Source of the DNA: DASPKS01 sp035628035
Lineage (GTDB): Bacteria > Bacteroidota > Rhodothermia > Rhodothermales > Rubricoccaceae
NCBI GenBank assembly: GCA_035628035.1
Contig: DASPKS010000203.1
Coordinates: forward strand, 1 to 7,594
Length of the DNA: 7,594 bases
Reading direction: 5' to 3'
The notes under the pieces: model-generated
The model's database searches: none
What the model saw: the letters and a program-made list of their open reading frames with translations, nothing else
What the model was told of the DNA's origin: nothing
Shown here: piece after piece, positions 5,733 to 7,594 of the stretch
How the letters are laid out: every line of letters starts with the position of its first letter
Numbering within the stretch: position 1 is the first letter of the stretch
Translations under genes and position numbers: made by a program

Positions 5733-6277
5733 GAGGGAAACTGCGCCGCGAGCGTCCGCACGAGCGTCCGCGCGACGGCCCGGGGGGGCGCGGCCGTGCT
5801 GTCCACCGTGAGGTGGGCGCGCGCGTAGAACGGCGCGCGCGCGGCGAGGAGCTCCTGCACCCTGGCCTCTAGGGCCGCCCCGGTGAGACGCTCGCCGTGG
5901 GCGTCTAGCAAGAGGGGGCGGAGGCGGCCACGCCGGAGCCGCCGCAGCACGAGCGGTTCCGGCGCGCGGAGGTGGACCACCACGCCGGCGCCAAGCGCCG
6001 TTTGGAGGTTGGCCTCGTTCGCCAGCGTGCCGCCACCGGTCGAGACCACCACGCGCGCCATCCGCGTCGTCTCCTCCAGCGCAGCCCGCTCCGCCGACCG
6101 GAACGCCGCCTCCCCTCCGCTCGCAAACAGGCCGGCCAGCGGCTGCCCCTCCCGCGCCTCCACGAACGCGTCGAGGTCGATGAACCGGTAGCCGACCTCG
6201 CGGGCAAGCAGCGGCCCGACCGTGCTCTTCCCGCTCGCCATGAAGCCGGTCAGGTAGATCCGCGACGGGAGGTTCAA
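5729..6277 (-). CDS. aroK: Shikimate kinase
   Basis: P-loop kinase that phosphorylates shikimate at the 3-hydroxyl with ATP, the fifth step of chorismate synthesis, in the cytoplasm. The protein has 182 residues, typical for the family. Walker A is GFMASGKST (11-19), with Ala14 where Gly is common. Shikimate-binding residues are Asp34 and Asp36 in FIDLDAFVE, Arg60 in AFRSAE and the GGG loop at 81-83 (STGGGT). The lid has RLRPLL (118-123), and RAPFYARA (148-155) supplies the adenine/lid-side Arg. The start is TTG at 6277; no ATG or GTG is available between it and the in-frame stop upstream, and the next Met (residue 13) lies inside Walker A. The stop overlaps that of rnhB by convergent CTAG. 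Other aro genes are not in the window. Confidence 0.94.
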   Translation of the reverse strand: MNLPSRIYLTGFMASGKSTVGPLLAREVGYRFIDLDAFVEAREGQPLAGLFASGGEAAFRSAERAALEETTRMARVVVSTGGGTLANEANLQTALGAGVVVHLRAPEPLVLRRLRRGRLRPLLLDAHGERLTGAALEARVQELLAARAPFYARAHLTVDSTAAPPRAVARTLVRTLAAQFPS

Positions 6278-6290
6278 AGGGGAGAGAATC

Positions 6291-6346
6291 GAAGGTCAAG
6301 GAGAGAAGATCGCGTAGAACCTCGCCGTTCTCTATCCTCGACCTTC
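6291..6346. repeat. Imperfect inverted repeat in the aroK/truA divergent spacer
   Basis: GAAGGTC (6291-6297) pairs with GACCTTC (6340-6346), and inside it AGAGAA (6302-6307) pairs with TTCTCT (6328-6333). Two GC pairs lie between the two arm sets, and the loop is 20 bases. The left half also shows a near-direct repeat of GGAGAGAA (6281-6288 and 6300-6307). It fills most of the 85-base spacer that must hold both promoters. It could be an operator, a leader hairpin or a dispersed intergenic repeat; nothing here decides which. Confidence 0.45.
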
Positions 6347-6362
6347 CACCCTCGAATACCCC

Positions 6363-7115
6363 GTGCCCACCTACTGCCTGCTGATCGAGTACGACGGTGG
6401 CGCGTTCCTTGGCTGGCAGGCCCAGCCGCAGGGGCCGACCGTACAGGGGGCGCTGGAGGACGCCCTCGCCGTCGTCCTCCGCGAGGGGGTCGCCATCGTC
6501 GGCGCGGGGCGGACGGACGCGGGGGTACACGCCCGCGGGCAGGTGGCGCACTTCGTGACAGCGGAGGAGGTCGATCCCTACCGCCTCCACCGGTCGCTCA
6601 ATGGCGTGCTCCCCCGATCCGTGGCTGTCCTCTCGGTCGAAGCGGCACCCGACGGGTTCCACGCGCGGTACGACGCCGTGCGCCGCGGCTACACCTACCA
6701 GGTCTCGACGCAAGAACGGGCGCTCGACCGGCACGTGCGCTGGCTCCTCCGCCCGTCGCCCGACTTCGACCGGATGAACGCGGCGGCGCAGGCATTCCTC
6801 GGTCATCACGACTTCGGCACGTTCTGCATCACGCAGTCGGAGACGAAGAACCGCGTGTGCACGGTCGAGCGCGCGGCGTGGGTCCCGGAGGGGCGGGGCG
6901 GCGACTGGCGCTTCGAGATCGCCGCCGACCGGTTCCTGCACGGGATGGTGCGCGCCCTCGTAGGCACGCTCGTGGAGGTCGGGCGAGGGAAACGAGCGGT
7001 AGAAGACATCCCGTCCCTCCTCGCCGCGCGTGACCGCCGGCAGGCCGGGCCCGCGGCTCCTCCCCACGGCCTCGTGCTGGAGTGGGTGGACTACCCGCCG
7101 TCCCCGATGTCGTGA
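6363..7115 (+). CDS. truA: tRNA pseudouridine(38-40) synthase TruA
   Basis: Converts uridines 38, 39 and 40 in the anticodon arm of tRNAs to pseudouridine, acting in the cytoplasm. The protein has 250 residues, slightly shorter than the E. coli enzyme. The N-terminal strand LLIEYDGGAFLGWQAQPQG carries the family start signature. The catalytic Asp52 lies in GAGRTDAGVHARGQVAHF (47-64). FHARYDAVRRGYTYQV (99-114), HHDFGTFC (148-155) and the FLHGMVRALVGTLVEVGRG region (191-209) are conserved TruA blocks, and AGPAAPPHGLVLEWVDY forms the usual C-terminus. The start is GTG at 6363, which places the first strand at the normal distance; there is no clear Shine-Dalgarno sequence. It is divergent from aroK, and the downstream lipoprotein gene starts 50 bases after its stop, so co-transcription is possible. 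Confidence 0.97.
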   Translation: MPTYCLLIEYDGGAFLGWQAQPQGPTVQGALEDALAVVLREGVAIVGAGRTDAGVHARGQVAHFVTAEEVDPYRLHRSLNGVLPRSVAVLSVEAAPDGFHARYDAVRRGYTYQVSTQERALDRHVRWLLRPSPDFDRMNAAAQAFLGHHDFGTFCITQSETKNRVCTVERAAWVPEGRGGDWRFEIAADRFLHGMVRALVGTLVEVGRGKRAVEDIPSLLAARDRRQAGPAAPPHGLVLEWVDYPPSPMS

Positions 7116-7165
7116 CCCGGAAACCCCCCGCCGTGCGGCCCATTCAAGAACGCCGCCCGTTTTCG

Positions 7166-7594
7166 ATGCGCGTCACTCCTCCCATCCTCCTCTCCGTGGT
7201 CCTCGCCGTCGCCGGGTGTGAGCGGCCGTTCGTGGACCCCACGCCGCCGCAGATCGAGGTCGTCAGCCCCAACCTCGACGAGGTGCAGGGCGAGCCGACA
7301 CTCCGGCTCGAACTCCGCGTGACGTCGTTCCGCACCGTAGACCGCGTGGAGCTGGATGACGAAGCGCTCGCCCTCAACCCGTCGACGGGGCTCTACGAGG
7401 CGACGCGGTCCCTTGTGGAGGGGCTCAACGCCTTCCGCCTCGTCGCCGTCGATATCGAGGGGACGGAGCTGGTGGACACGCTCTACGCGTTCCACTTCCC
7501 CGGCGTTACCTCCCTCCTTACTGCCGCTGTCCTCCCGTCGCCCCTCGCGAACCACGCGGCGACGCGGCTCCCCGATGGCCGCGTGCTCCTCCTC
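7166..7594 (+). CDS. Putative exported lipoprotein with N-terminal Ig-like region, 3'-truncated by window edge
   Basis: An open frame of 143 codons runs off the right edge. Residues 1-18 form a lipoprotein signal: Arg2, a hydrophobic core (ILLSVVLAVAG) and lipobox VAGC with Cys18 (codon 7217-7219), so the mature protein should be lipidated and attached to a membrane. Residues 27 to about 112 have alternating beta-strand character with a spacing typical of a bacterial Ig-like fold (IEVVSPNLDEVQGEPTLRL, then VTSFRTVDRVELDD and YEATRSLVEGLNAFRLVAVD). The last residues, HAATRLPDGRVLLL, resemble the beginning of a Kelch-type blade (often TATLLPDGRVLVAGG), so a propeller may follow outside the window. 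I do not recognise the specific family. The ATG at 7166 is chosen because it places the signal peptide exactly; it lies 50 bases after truA. Confidence 0.75.
   Translation, partial: MRVTPPILLSVVLAVAGCERPFVDPTPPQIEVVSPNLDEVQGEPTLRLELRVTSFRTVDRVELDDEALALNPSTGLYEATRSLVEGLNAFRLVAVDIEGTELVDTLYAFHFPGVTSLLTAAVLPSPLANHAATRLPDGRVLLL

Noticed and set aside
5750..5773. Tandem 12-base repeat with one mismatch
   Set aside because: It lies inside aroK and simply encodes two similar Arg-Thr-Leu turns in the C-terminal helix; it is too short to call a repeat element.
5070..7067. A 665-codon minus-strand open frame antisense to rnhB and truA and out of phase with aroK
   Set aside because: It crosses three genes with clear catalytic motifs, is Arg/Gly/Pro/Val-rich without recognisable domains, and is the kind of frame GC-rich codon usage leaves open opposite real genes.
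7091..7555. Minus-strand open frame opposite the lipoprotein gene
   Set aside because: The plus strand has a well-formed signal peptide and lipobox in a continuous frame, so the minus frame is its shadow.

Overview
The window is GC-rich chromosomal DNA carrying mostly housekeeping genes, with no mobile element, CRISPR array, tRNA or rRNA that I can see. The start codons lack a convincing Shine-Dalgarno sequence. Rho carries a long low-complexity N-terminal extension. The one plausible promoter fits either the Bacteroidota-type or a general sigma-70-type spacing. Together these suggest a high-GC member of the Bacteroidota/FCB group, for example the Rhodothermota. This assignment is inference of moderate strength, made without any database search.

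Layout from left to right. (1) Positions 2-1844, plus strand: the 3' part of a DprE1-type FAD oxidase overlapping a complete DprE2-type short-chain reductase. This is the two-step epimerase that makes polyprenyl-phosphoryl D-arabinofuranose. (2) Positions 1845-2582, minus strand: radC, whose stop codon abuts the dprE2 stop. (3) Positions 2590-2629: a 13-bp perfect hairpin with a U tract on the minus strand, serving as the rho terminator and lying directly in front of radC. (4) Positions 2655-4499, minus strand: rho, with about 245 N-terminal residues of disordered, charged sequence in place of the usual Rho_N helical domain. (5) Positions 4500-5138: a 639-base divergent gap without a convincing protein gene. 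It holds a candidate rho promoter, several hairpins, a possible 19-codon upstream ORF and a strongly C-rich tract, so it looks like a long regulatory leader for rho. (6) Positions 5139-5732, plus strand: rnhB, followed by convergent aroK (5729-6277, minus) with stop codons overlapping in a shared CTAG. (7) Positions 6278-6362: a short divergent region with an imperfect inverted repeat. (8) Positions 6363-7115, plus strand: truA. (9) Positions 7166-7594, plus strand: the 5' part of an exported lipoprotein that is cut by the window edge.

Only dprE1 and dprE2 form an obvious functional pair. The rest is a compact set of unrelated core genes: RNA termination, RNA/DNA hybrid repair, aromatic amino-acid synthesis and tRNA pseudouridylation. 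I see no clear new multi-gene system. The most informative points are the arabinan-precursor enzymes, apparently outside the actinobacteria, with Ala at the benzothiazinone-reactive Cys position; the unusual N-terminus of Rho; and the architecture of the rho leader.
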